DNA from: Pseudomonas sp. MWU13-2100
GTDB lineage: Bacteria; Pseudomonadota; Gammaproteobacteria; Pseudomonadales; Pseudomonadaceae
DNA length: 34,822 bases
Assembly (NCBI RefSeq): GCF_023242365.1
Contig: NZ_JALLIX010000057.1
Span: 1 to 34,822 of the forward strand
Reading direction: 5' to 3'
Both the position numbers and the translations under genes were made by a program. Position 1 is the first letter of the stretch. Each line of letters begins with the position of its first letter. The notes below the pieces were generated by a model that was given only the letters and a program-made list of their open reading frames with translations, was not told where the DNA came from and did no database searches. Of the stretch, positions 22,193-29,465 are shown in pieces.

Positions 22193-22786
22193 TCAGATGC
22201 TCCAGCGAGCCGTGAGCAGGCGCTCGTTGAGCAGTGTCGGGTCCAGCGGCTTGGGACGCCGCGCCAGGGCACTGTGGAACTGTTCCAGGGCCTCGTGCAG
22301 ACGTTGTTCCAGGGCCGGTGCCAACTGCGCTTGGGCGCTGCCTTGGCCATAGGCGATCTGGCTGTCCTCGGCGAAGATGCCGTGGAGCATCTCCTGGGCC
22401 TTGAGCGCCGACAGCACCGGCTTGAGGGCGTAATCCACGGCGAGCATATGGGCGATGCTGCCGCCGGTGGCCATGGGCAGCACCACCTTGTGGCTCAGGG
22501 CGCGTTCGGGCAGCAGGTCAAGTACGGTTTTCAGGGCCCCGGAGAACGAGGCCTTGTACACCGGCGTGGCGATGACCAGGCCGTCGGCGTGTTCGATCTG
22601 TTGCAGCAGGTCGACGATCTGCGGGCTGTCGAAGCGCGCGTGCAACAGGTCTTCGGCCGGGAAGTCGCGGATCTGGTAACTCACCACTTCCACGCCGTGT
22701 TCGATCAGCCGGCGCTTGGCCTGGTCCAGCAGTACCCCTGAGCGCGAACGCTGGCTGGGGCTTCCTCCAAGTGTGACGACCAGCAT
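22193..22786 (-). CDS. ssuE: NAD(P)H-dependent FMN reductase
   Basis: The 197-residue flavodoxin-like enzyme reduces FMN for SsuD. The phosphate-binding loop is GGSPSQRSRS at residues 7-16. TPVYKASFSGALKTVLDLLP is the family signature. Tyr119 in AHMLAVDYALKP corresponds to the pi-helix tyrosine (Tyr118) of E. coli SsuE that tunes flavin transfer. It follows lsfA by 27 bp and opens the ssu part of the operon. It is the only flavin reductase in this window, so it may also supply the DszA-like and SfnB-like enzymes encoded at 12149-15962. Confidence 0.95.
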   Translation of the reverse strand: MLVVTLGGSPSQRSRSGVLLDQAKRRLIEHGVEVVSYQIRDFPAEDLLHARFDSPQIVDLLQQIEHADGLVIATPVYKASFSGALKTVLDLLPERALSHKVVLPMATGGSIAHMLAVDYALKPVLSALKAQEMLHGIFAEDSQIAYGQGSAQAQLAPALEQRLHEALEQFHSALARRPKPLDPTLLNERLLTARWSI

Positions 22787-22813
22787 GCCGGTAGTTCCTT
22801 GTAAAAATCGGCT

Positions 22814-23452
22814 TCAGCGATTGGGCTGTGGCGTCAGGCGCAGGTACGGCTTCAGCGCGCGGTAACCTTTGGGGAAGCGTTTGTTGATTTCGTCTTCGTC
22901 CTTGAGTGATGGCACGATCACCACCTCGTCACCGTCCTGCCAGTTGGCCGGAGTGGCCACCTTGTAGTTGTCGGTGAGCTGCAAGGAGTCGATCACCCGC
23001 AGGATCTCGTGGAAATTGCGTCCGGTGCTGGCCGGGTAGGTGATGGTCAGCCGGACCTTCTTGTGCGGATCGATCACGAACAGCGAGCGCACGGTGAGGG
23101 TGTCGTTGGCATTCGGGTGGATCAGGTCGTAGAGATCGGAAACCTTGCGATCGGCATCGGCCAGGATCGGGAAGTTGACCACGGTATTCTGGGTTTCGTT
23201 GATGTCCTCGATCCACTTGTGGTGCGAGTCCACCGGGTCCACCGACAGGGCAATGGCCTTGACGCCACGCCGGGCGAATTCATCTTTGAGCTTGGCGGTA
23301 AAGCCCAGCTCGGTGGTGCACACCGGGGTGAAGTCCGCCGGATGGGAGAACAGCACGCCCCAACTGTCGCCGAGCCACTCGTGGAAACGAATCTTGCCGG
23401 CGCTGGAGTCCTGTTCGAAGTCGGGGGCGATGTCGCCGAGTCTTAGGCTCAT
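22814..23452 (-). CDS. lsfA: 1-Cys peroxiredoxin LsfA
   Basis: The 212-residue peroxiredoxin of the Prx6 type has the peroxidatic cysteine at Cys45 in SHPADFTPVCTTELG. The C-terminal domain includes DGDEVVIVPSLKDEDEINKR and the usual FPKGYRALKPYLR ending. No second conserved resolving cysteine is seen. It reduces peroxides in the cytosol. In pseudomonads lsfA is the sulfate-starvation-induced gene at the head of the ssu operon, and the order here is the same. It may protect against reactive oxygen leaking from reduced-flavin monooxygenases (inference). Confidence 0.95.
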   Translation of the reverse strand: MSLRLGDIAPDFEQDSSAGKIRFHEWLGDSWGVLFSHPADFTPVCTTELGFTAKLKDEFARRGVKAIALSVDPVDSHHKWIEDINETQNTVVNFPILADADRKVSDLYDLIHPNANDTLTVRSLFVIDPHKKVRLTITYPASTGRNFHEILRVIDSLQLTDNYKVATPANWQDGDEVVIVPSLKDEDEINKRFPKGYRALKPYLRLTPQPNR

Positions 23453-23499
23453 GGTGCTGCTCCTGGTGAGTGCGTGATGAGCCTACTGTGCCTGCTGGA

Positions 23500-23560
23500 G
23501 AGTTTATTTAAAAAGAATAAATATCGATTTATTTAGATCTAAATTGAATATTAAAAAGAC
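23500..23560 (-). promoter_or_regulatory. AT-rich control region of lsfA-ssu
   Basis: A 60-bp stretch of almost pure A/T begins about 50 bp upstream of lsfA. On the minus strand it includes TTTAATATTC (complement of 23546-23555), a decamer shared with the tauA remnant promoter and, inverted, with the tcy region. It also has the palindrome TTTAGATCTAAA at 23532-23543. Sulfur-starvation control by CysB or a secondary regulator such as SftR/SfnR is expected but not shown. Confidence 0.55.
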
Positions 23561-23713
23561 TTTCATTGGACGCCGGGCGCGCGTGGGAGCAACCTTGTCC
23601 ACAGCTTGTGAGAGGGCTAAGGGGATGTAACTCAGTGGGGTACTTGGCGCCGTGCTGTCGAAGGTTGGCGTTCGAGGCGAAGCTGAGAAGGTAGTTTCAA
23701 GCAGTACGTGAAG

Positions 23714-23744
23714 CACTCAGCCCGGCATTGCGCCGGGCTGAGTG
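23714..23744 (-). terminator. Hairpin at the 3' end of the oprD-family gene
   Basis: CACTCAGCCCGGC and GCCGGGCTGAGTG form a perfect 13-base stem with a five-base loop, 26 bases after the porin stop. The U-run is poor (CTTCACG on the minus strand), so termination may be imperfect, but the stem is very stable. Confidence 0.7.
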
Positions 23745-23770
23745 TGGATCTCGACTTTAAACGATCACGC

Positions 23771-25123
23771 TTACAGCAGCGGGATCGAGTAGCTGACGAT
23801 CAGACGGTTTTCGTCCTGGTAGCTAGAAGCAACGGCGGCACTGGTGCGCCACATGGCGTTCTTCCAGGCAAAACCGAGGTTCTTGAAGGTGCCTTGCGGG
23901 ATCACGTAGCCGACGCTGATATCGCGTTCCCACTCGCTCTTGTCACCAGCACTGGTCTGGATATTGTCGCCGTGCAGGTAGACCACACCGGCGGTCAGAC
24001 CGGGTACGCCAAGCTTGGCGAAGTCATAGGCGTAGCGAGCCTGCCAGGTACGCTCGCCGGCACGGGCGAACTTCTGGATCTGCATGTCGGTGGTGATGCT
24101 GGCGGACGAGCCATCACCTTGGTTCAACCAAGGGAAGTCGCTGTCGCCTTTGGTGTACTGATAACCACCGCCGAAGGTGTGGCCGGCCACCGAGTACAGG
24201 GCCAGGTAGCTATACAGGTCGTTGTCGACCTTGCCCTTGGTAACCTTGTTGCCATAGTAACCCGTGGTGAAGTAGTTACTGTTGCTGCCGTTGGCGCCGT
24301 TATCGCGGCTACGGTAGTAACGCAGGTCACTGTTCAGCACGCCAGGACCGATGGCCCAGCTGTGTACCAGGCCGAGGAAATTCTGCGAATAGAAGTCCTT
24401 CAGCTCGCCGTAGTAGTACGAAGCGACCAGATCCTTGGTGATCTTGTAGTCGGCGCCACCATAGTAGAACTTGTTGCTGCGACGACCGTTCGCTGTAATA
24501 GCGTTTGCGCCGGCGATCGACATGCCTTCGTCGTTGCTGGAGCTACGACCCTTGACGGCTTCAATCTGACCGCCAGTCAGTGTCAGGTCCTTGATTTCGT
24601 TCGAGGTGATCTCGCCACCTGTGAAGGTTTGCGTCACCAAACGACTGTCGTTGGTCTTGATCACCGGGTTGTTTGGCATCAGGGTGCCGATTTTCAGCGC
24701 GGTCTGCGAAATTCGGACCTTGCCGGTCAGGCCCAGACTGGCGAAATCGTTGACCGCCTTGCTGTTGCTGTTAGTGGCCTGGGCAGGAAACATGTTGCTG
24801 CCATAGCTCGTGTTGGAAGCACCGTTGCTACCACGACCGGAGTCCAGCTTGATCCCCAGCAGGCCAATGGCGTCAAGACCAAAACCCACGGTGCCTTGGG
24901 TGTAACCGGAGTTGAAACGCAGATCGAAGCCTTGGCCCCATTCTGTACTCAGGCTCTGAGCAGGTTTCCCGCTACGGCTATCGTTGTTGATGTAGTAGTT
25001 ACGGATACCCAAGGTCGACGTAGCGCCTTCGATAAAACCTTTGGCATCGGCTTGCGATTCTGCGTGAGCCTGTTGCGCCAAAACCCCTACGGCCACAGCC
25101 AGGGCCAAGGTGGACTTCTTCAT
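23771..25123 (-). CDS. OprD-family outer-membrane porin
   Basis: The 450-residue protein has a signal peptide (MKKSTLALAVAVGVLAQQ, cleavage after AHA before ESQADAKGF) and the OprD pattern. Features are FIEGATSTLGIRNYYINND at the start of the barrel, WGQGFDLRFNSGYT, GLDAIGLLGIKLDSGRG and GTLMPNNPVI, ending in SYSIPLL. About 18 amphipathic strands are expected. Such porins pass small carboxylates, amino acids and similar solutes. The subclass and substrate cannot be set by eye, though position beside sulfur genes makes a sulfonate or sulfur-ester substrate worth considering. A GAGGAG ribosome site precedes the ATG. Codon use is less GC-rich than in neighbouring genes, as is common for abundant porins. 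Confidence 0.92.
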   Translation of the reverse strand: MKKSTLALAVAVGVLAQQAHAESQADAKGFIEGATSTLGIRNYYINNDSRSGKPAQSLSTEWGQGFDLRFNSGYTQGTVGFGLDAIGLLGIKLDSGRGSNGASNTSYGSNMFPAQATNSNSKAVNDFASLGLTGKVRISQTALKIGTLMPNNPVIKTNDSRLVTQTFTGGEITSNEIKDLTLTGGQIEAVKGRSSSNDEGMSIAGANAITANGRRSNKFYYGGADYKITKDLVASYYYGELKDFYSQNFLGLVHSWAIGPGVLNSDLRYYRSRDNGANGSNSNYFTTGYYGNKVTKGKVDNDLYSYLALYSVAGHTFGGGYQYTKGDSDFPWLNQGDGSSASITTDMQIQKFARAGERTWQARYAYDFAKLGVPGLTAGVVYLHGDNIQTSAGDKSEWERDISVGYVIPQGTFKNLGFAWKNAMWRTSAAVASSYQDENRLIVSYSIPLL

Positions 25124-25200
25124 GGTACAGCTCCTCTCATTTCTAATTTTTGTGTGTCCTGGCCGGGGATCTAGCGTCCCTTTGTAGCCACAGATGCGCG

Positions 25201-25304
25201 ATTAGCACCAGATCGTGACTGGTAAGTCAATCGTAACAAACCATGCCTAGACTTTGGTCTAACCGCCGTAAATTTGCTCCTTGCAGGGTAATGAAAATTT
25301 TCAT
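25201..25304 (-). promoter_or_regulatory. Promoter and palindromes upstream of the porin gene
   Basis: On the minus strand, TTGACT (complement of 25225-25230) and GCTAAT (complement of 25201-25206) are 18 bp apart, a plausible sigma-70 promoter with a leader of about 70 bases. Just upstream are two palindromes: TAGAC-TTTG-GTCTA at 25248-25261 and a perfect 14-mer ATGAAAATTTTCAT at 25291-25304. Either could be an operator; no regulator is identified. Confidence 0.45.
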
Positions 25305-25741
25305 AAACCCAAAAAGAACTATTTCGTCCTTTTTAAGACGATTCAGGAATAATCTGCCTGAGCATTTATCCAAGCCTGAGAAGGATATCGGCCTCCAGGC
25401 TTATTTCTGAAAGGTCTTTTTAAGCGCTTTTTAGATCAATCTGTATTTGAGATTGGTTCTCATGGACAGGAAGTTTCAAAAAAGCGACGCAATCATGGCT
25501 AAACGCTGCCACTCCCGTCAATTTATTACGGCATTTGTCTGATTCAGCCGGACGGTTGGTATGGCGTTACGCAAAGAACCATAGAAGAAAAAACCAGGCG
25601 CGTACCTTCATTCGTCGGTTTTTAGTTCTTTATGTCGATTTTTCTCCGACCTGCGGCCCTGAGTGATTGTTGTAGCGTTGGTGAGGCTCGGCGCGGTTGT
25701 CGCGGTGGAGACGGTGACGTTTTAACGGATCAGCTAATGCA
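25305..25741. other. Long gap without recognised gene
   Basis: About 440 bases between the porin control region and the tauA promoter hold no ORF with a ribosome site and no REP element. The sequence is AT-richer than average and includes poly-T/poly-A tracts near 25421-25427 and 25579-25596. It may be decayed DNA related to the truncation of the neighbouring tau gene. Confidence 0.4.
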
Positions 25742-25824
25742 CATAAGTTATTTTTTTTAATATTCTTAGACCATTTAGTCTCTCGACATGCGGATTCCCG
25801 GTCGCCTGTCGAGGAGCTTGACCC
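25742..25824 (+). promoter_or_regulatory. Retained promoter region of the tauA remnant
   Basis: CATAAGTTA, an eight-base T-run and TTTAATATTC (25756-25765) form an AT-rich island like those before tcyJ and lsfA. GAGGAG at 25811-25816 is a good ribosome site for the ATG at 25825. The control region thus appears intact although the gene behind it is broken. Confidence 0.5.
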
Positions 25825-26017
25825 ATGAAACTGCATGCTCCACTCCGCCTCCTGGCGGCCTTGTCCCTGGCCGGGACCAGCTGGTTTGCCCAGGCCGCCG
25901 ATGTGACCGTGGTCTACCGGAGCACCGTTGATCCGGCGAAAGTCGCCCAGGCCGACGGCGCCTATGAATAAGCCACGCACGCGAAGATCGACTGGCGTAA
26001 GTTCGATAATGGTTCCC
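25825..26017 (+). pseudogene. tauA: Truncated tauA (taurine-binding protein) remnant
   Basis: The frame starts with a signal peptide (MKLHAPLRLLAALSLAGTSW, ending FAQAA) followed by DVTVVYRSTVDPAKVAQADGAYE. It then hits TAA at 25969-25971, where relatives have a lysine codon. Reading through the stop gives ATHAKIDWRKFDNGS, the next block of TauA (E. coli has DWRKFDSGAS at the same place). After that the similarity ends and a TetR gene follows on the other strand. So about 64 codons of a gene of roughly 320 remain, with one in-frame stop. TauA binds taurine for the TauABC importer; no tauB, tauC or tauD is in this window. A 48-residue secreted fragment could still be translated. Confidence 0.75.
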
Positions 26018-26054
26018 ACAGTTATCGTGTGGAGCGGGTATTCACCGTCGCCCT

Positions 26055-26693
26055 TCAGAGCGGCTGGTCGCGCCTCGGCAGATACGGCGGCAAATACAAC
26101 CCCAGATACGCATCGAACACGCGCATCCCTTCTTCCGCCATGCGTGGCGTGATCTGGTCGTGCAACTGCACCGAACGCGCATAGACCCGATCCCCCAGCT
26201 CCATCGCCAAGGCGAACACATCGACTTCCTTGGGCAGCGCCGGCAACTCGAAATGCCGGATAAACAGCTTGTGCATCAGGTCGCCGAGCTCGATGTCGTG
26301 CTGGCGGTCGGCCTGGGTGACTTCGGTCAGGCCGTGTTGCGCGAGGATCAGCTGCCGCGCCGCCGCATCCTCTTCATAGATGTTCAGCATCCGCTGCTCC
26401 ACCAACCGTGACAGGTCGCGCCAGCTGGTGAGGGCCTGGTGGTCGATGGGGGCCTGCAAGGTGGCGCGAAAGGCCGCGTGGACATCGTTGGTCAGGGCTT
26501 CGAGCAGGGCCGGGACGCTGGCGAAGAAGTGATAGACCGAGGACGGCGGGATCCCGGCCCGTTCCGCCACGCTGTAGATCGACAGACTGGCCACGCCTTC
26601 GGCGGCAAGCAAGGTGCGCGCGGCGTCGAGGATCGAGTCGATCCGGGCCTGGCTGCGTGCGCGGGGTTTGCGAGCGGTGGCGGGGCGGGTCAT
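26055..26693 (-). CDS. TetR/AcrR-family transcriptional regulator
   Basis: The 212-residue protein has an N-terminal TetR helix-turn-helix (about residues 13-60, SQARIDSILDAARTLLAAEG then YSVAERAGIPPSSVYHFFAS) and a helical ligand-binding domain to the C-terminus. The ATG at 26691-26693 is preferred over TTG at 26706-26708 because GGAG lies six bases before it. It lies beyond spuI on the same strand, with a REP-like element and a terminator between, so it is a separate unit. Its target and ligand are unknown; the polyamine genes, the porin or lost tau genes are candidates. It overlaps no intact gene at its 3' end, where the tauA remnant ends. Confidence 0.88.
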   Translation of the reverse strand: MTRPATARKPRARSQARIDSILDAARTLLAAEGVASLSIYSVAERAGIPPSSVYHFFASVPALLEALTNDVHAAFRATLQAPIDHQALTSWRDLSRLVEQRMLNIYEEDAAARQLILAQHGLTEVTQADRQHDIELGDLMHKLFIRHFELPALPKEVDVFALAMELGDRVYARSVQLHDQITPRMAEEGMRVFDAYLGLYLPPYLPRRDQPL

Positions 26694-26749
26694 GGGGTTC
26701 TCCGGCAAGGGCAGCGGGCATTGTACGCGAGGACGCTGGTGTGGTGTCT

Positions 26750-26897
26750 TGTGGCGAGCGGGCTTGCCGGGACGCCGCGCCGCCGCGTTCGGCTGCGAAG
26801 CAGTCGTAAAGCCTGTGACTGTGTTCTACCTGACACTATGAGGTCACTGACTTTGGGGCCGCTTCGCAGCCCAGCGCGGGCAAGCCCGCTCGCCACA
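26750..26897. repeat. Long nested inverted repeat (third REP family)
   Basis: Outer arms TGTGGCGAGCGGGCTTGCC (26750-26768) and its exact complement (26879-26897) enclose inner arms GGCTGCGAAG (26791-26800) and CTTCGCAGCC (26862-26871). The core GTGGCGAGCGGGCTTGCC differs from the GTGGGAGCGGAGCTTGCCC family elsewhere in the window. The element separates tetR from spuI. Confidence 0.85.
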
Positions 26898-26935
26898 GGT
26901 GTGGTGTCACCAAGATCAGGCTTGCTGCCACAGAG

Positions 26936-26973
26936 GCATAAAAAAACGCCGCAGGCGCTAGGCCGGCGGCGTT
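26936..26973 (-). terminator. Terminator of spuI
   Basis: AACGCCGC (26945-26952) and GCGGCGTT (26966-26973) form an eight-base stem. On the minus strand it is followed by a run of T, 22 bases after the spuI stop. Confidence 0.85.
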
Positions 26974-26994
26974 CTTCTTTATTGCCGCAACCGC

Positions 26995-28371
26995 TTACAC
27001 GGTATGCAGGTACCAGTTGTATTCGAGGTCGGAGATGGAGTGTTCGAACTCCTCCAGCTCGCTCTCTTTGCAGGCGACGAAGATATCGATGTATTTCGGA
27101 TCGATGTACTTGGCCATGATCTCGCTGTCGTCCAGCTCGCGCAGGGCATCGCGCAGGTTGTTCGGCAGGCTCTGCTCGTTCTGCTCGTAGCTGTTGCCTT
27201 CCACCGGAGCGCCCGGCTCGACCTTGTTGGTCAGGCCGTGGTGAATACCGGCCAGAACGGAAGCCATCAACAGATACGGGTTGGCATCGGCGCCGGCGAC
27301 CCGGTGTTCGATGCGCACGGCGTCGGACGAGCCGGTCGGTACGCGAATCGCCACCGTGCGGTTGTCCAGGCCCCAGCACGGCGAGTTCGGCACGTAGAAC
27401 TGTGCGCCGAAACGGCGGTAGGAGTTGACGTTCGGGCAGAGGAAGGCCATCTGCGCCGGTAGGGTCTCGAGCACACCGCCGATCGCGTGACGCAGCGCGG
27501 CGTTCTGCTCGGGATCCTCGCTGGCAAAGATGTTCTTGCCTTCCTTGTCGAGAATCGAGATATGGACGTGCAGTCCGTTGCCTGCCTGGCCCGGGTAAGG
27601 CTTGGCCATGAAGGTGGTGTCCATCTCATGGTCGTAGGCGATGTTCTTGATCAGGCGCTTGAGCAGGACCGCGTAGTCACAGGCCTTGATCGGGTCGGCG
27701 ACGTGGTGCAGGTTCACTTCGAACTGCGCCGGGGCGCTTTCCTTGACGATCGCGTCAGCCGGGATGCCTTGCTCTTTCGCACCTTCGAGGATGTCCTGGA
27801 GGCAGTCGACGTATTCGTCGAGGTCGTCGATCAGGTAGACCTGGGTCGAATGCGGGCGTTTGCCGGAGATCGGCGAGCGGGGCGGTTGCGGGCGACCGTT
27901 CACGTTCTCCTGATCGATCAGGTAGAACTCCAGCTCGAACGCGGCGCAGATGGTCAGGCCGAGCTCGTCGAACTTGCTCACGACTTGCCGCAGGACTTCG
28001 CGAGGATCGGCGAAGAAAGGTTCACCTTCAAGTTCGTGCATGGTCATCAGCAGTTGCGCGGTCGGGCGCTTTTGCCACGGCTCATTGCACAGGGTGTCGG
28101 GGATCGGATAACAGATTCGGTCAGCATCGCCGATATCCAGACCCAGGCCGGTGCTTTCCACCGTCGAGCCGTTGATATCCAGGGCAAATAGAGAGGCAGG
28201 CAGGTTGATGCCCTTCTCGTAAACCTTGTGGAGGCTGGTGCGTTCGATGCGCTTGCCACGCACCACACCATTCATATCCGCAATTAGAAGGTCTACGTAC
28301 AGAACCTCAGGATGATCCTTAAGGAACGCGTTCGCTTCGTTAAGCTGAACGGCACGCGGGGGTACCGACAT
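26995..28371 (-). CDS. spuI: Glutamylpolyamine synthetase SpuI (glutamine synthetase fold)
   Basis: The 458-residue enzyme is of the PuuA branch of glutamine synthetases and joins glutamate to a polyamine such as putrescine using ATP, the first step of the gamma-glutamyl route. The beta-grasp N-terminal domain includes VLYVDLLIADMNGVVRGKRI. Metal and glutamate ligands lie in AAFELEFYLID, KESAPAQFEVNLHH and NGLHVHIS; the nucleotide and glutamate loop is VNSYRRFGAQF with LDNRTVAIRVP. It is divergent from spuA, the same order as PAO1 PA0296-PA0297. True GlnA is unlikely because the adenylylation region is absent and context is polyamine. The ATG at 28371 has AAGGTG upstream. Confidence 0.93.
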   Translation of the reverse strand: MSVPPRAVQLNEANAFLKDHPEVLYVDLLIADMNGVVRGKRIERTSLHKVYEKGINLPASLFALDINGSTVESTGLGLDIGDADRICYPIPDTLCNEPWQKRPTAQLLMTMHELEGEPFFADPREVLRQVVSKFDELGLTICAAFELEFYLIDQENVNGRPQPPRSPISGKRPHSTQVYLIDDLDEYVDCLQDILEGAKEQGIPADAIVKESAPAQFEVNLHHVADPIKACDYAVLLKRLIKNIAYDHEMDTTFMAKPYPGQAGNGLHVHISILDKEGKNIFASEDPEQNAALRHAIGGVLETLPAQMAFLCPNVNSYRRFGAQFYVPNSPCWGLDNRTVAIRVPTGSSDAVRIEHRVAGADANPYLLMASVLAGIHHGLTNKVEPGAPVEGNSYEQNEQSLPNNLRDALRELDDSEIMAKYIDPKYIDIFVACKESELEEFEHSISDLEYNWYLHTV

Positions 28372-28649
28372 GATGCAACACCTTTGTTGTTAAAAATATC
28401 AATCATTGATCTTTTCTGGTTTCAGTCAACCCGAACGGCATGCCGAAGTCAAGCGAGGCCTTTTTTGCCCTGAAAAAGCGCTCAGGGGGCTTTTTTGCGG
28501 CATTTTGGGGCGATTTTTTGCGCCGGACACTCCCCGGTACCGCGGGCTTGAGCGGGCCGTGTTGTATTTTTTACGGGGGTGTTGTGTAAAAAAATGAACA
28601 AGGCTAAGCTCGATTAAAACCCATAACAGCAATAATACCGGGGTGCTAC
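28372..28649. promoter_or_regulatory. Divergent spuI/spuA control region
   Basis: Near spuI is a perfect palindrome, ATCAAT-C-ATTGAT, at 28398-28410, a good operator candidate; PauR, the polyamine repressor, is a possible binder (inference). At 28467-28496, GCCCTGA and TCAGGG form a hairpin followed by TTTTTT on the plus strand, like a terminator. Similar T-tracts after G/C runs occur at 28461-28466 and 28515-28520. Nearer spuA, TTGTGT (28582-28587) and TAAGCT (28605-28610) are 17 bp apart, a plausible promoter giving a start near 28617. Confidence 0.55.
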
Positions 28650-29426
28650 ATGTCTCGCCTGCCGTTGATCGGCGTTACCGCATGCTCCAAACAGATCGGT
28701 TTGCATGCTTATCACATCAGTGGCGACAAGTATGTCCGTGCTGTCGCCGTCGCAGCCAAAGGGCTGCCGCTGATCCTTCCGGCCCTGGCCGAGCTGTTCG
28801 AGCCGTCCGATATTCTCGACGGCCTGGATGGAATCCTGTTTACCGGCTCTCCCTCCAACGTCGAACCGCATTTGTACGGCGGTCCGGCCAGCGCGCCGGG
28901 CACTGCTCATGATTCTGCACGCGACCGCACCACCCTGCCGTTGATCCGTGCCGCCGTCGCCGCGGGCATTCCCGTGCTCGGCATTTGCCGGGGCTTCCAG
29001 GAAATGAACGTGGCCTTCGGTGGCAGCCTGCATCAAAAGGTTCATGAGGTTGGAACCTTCATGGATCATCGTGAGGACCAGTCCCAGCCCCTTGAGGTGC
29101 AGTACGGTCCGGCCCATGCCATGCGGGTCCAGCCCGGTGGTGTGCTGGCGGGCCTCGGCTTGCCGGCTGAATTCCAGGTCAACTCGATTCACAGCCAGGG
29201 CGTTGACCGCTTGGCGCCGGGGCTGCGGGTCGAAGCCAGGGCACCGGACGGCCTGATCGAGGCGGTCTCGGTGGTCGAAGGCAAGGCTTTTGCTTTAGGG
29301 GTGCAATGGCACCCGGAATGGCAGGTGCTGAGCAACCCGGTCTACCTGGCGATCTTCCAGGCTTTCGGCGATGCCTGCCGAAAGCGGGTTTTACAACGCG
29401 ACGCCGATGCGTCAACGAACGCCTGA
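28650..29426 (+). CDS. spuA: Gamma-glutamyl-GABA hydrolase / class I amidotransferase SpuA
   Basis: The 258-residue PuuD-type hydrolase releases glutamate from gamma-glutamylated products of polyamine breakdown. The catalytic nucleophile is Cys113 in GICRGFQEMN, and the His/Glu pair is in VQWHPEW near residue 225. The PLIGVTACSK start and YVRAVAVAAKGLPLILP match PuuD. It is the first gene of the plus-strand spu operon, followed by spuB after 39 bp. The ribosome site before the ATG is weak. Its role in the pathway follows PAO1 spuA (PA0297). Confidence 0.92.
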   Translation: MSRLPLIGVTACSKQIGLHAYHISGDKYVRAVAVAAKGLPLILPALAELFEPSDILDGLDGILFTGSPSNVEPHLYGGPASAPGTAHDSARDRTTLPLIRAAVAAGIPVLGICRGFQEMNVAFGGSLHQKVHEVGTFMDHREDQSQPLEVQYGPAHAMRVQPGGVLAGLGLPAEFQVNSIHSQGVDRLAPGLRVEARAPDGLIEAVSVVEGKAFALGVQWHPEWQVLSNPVYLAIFQAFGDACRKRVLQRDADASTNA

Positions 29427-29465
29427 CCCATAATAGGCGTCAGGAACCCCAACCCAGAGGCACTT

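Noticed and set aside
26055..26708. TTG at 26706-26708 as the TetR start
   Set aside because: The ATG at 26691-26693 has GGAG at six bases; the TTG has no good ribosome site.
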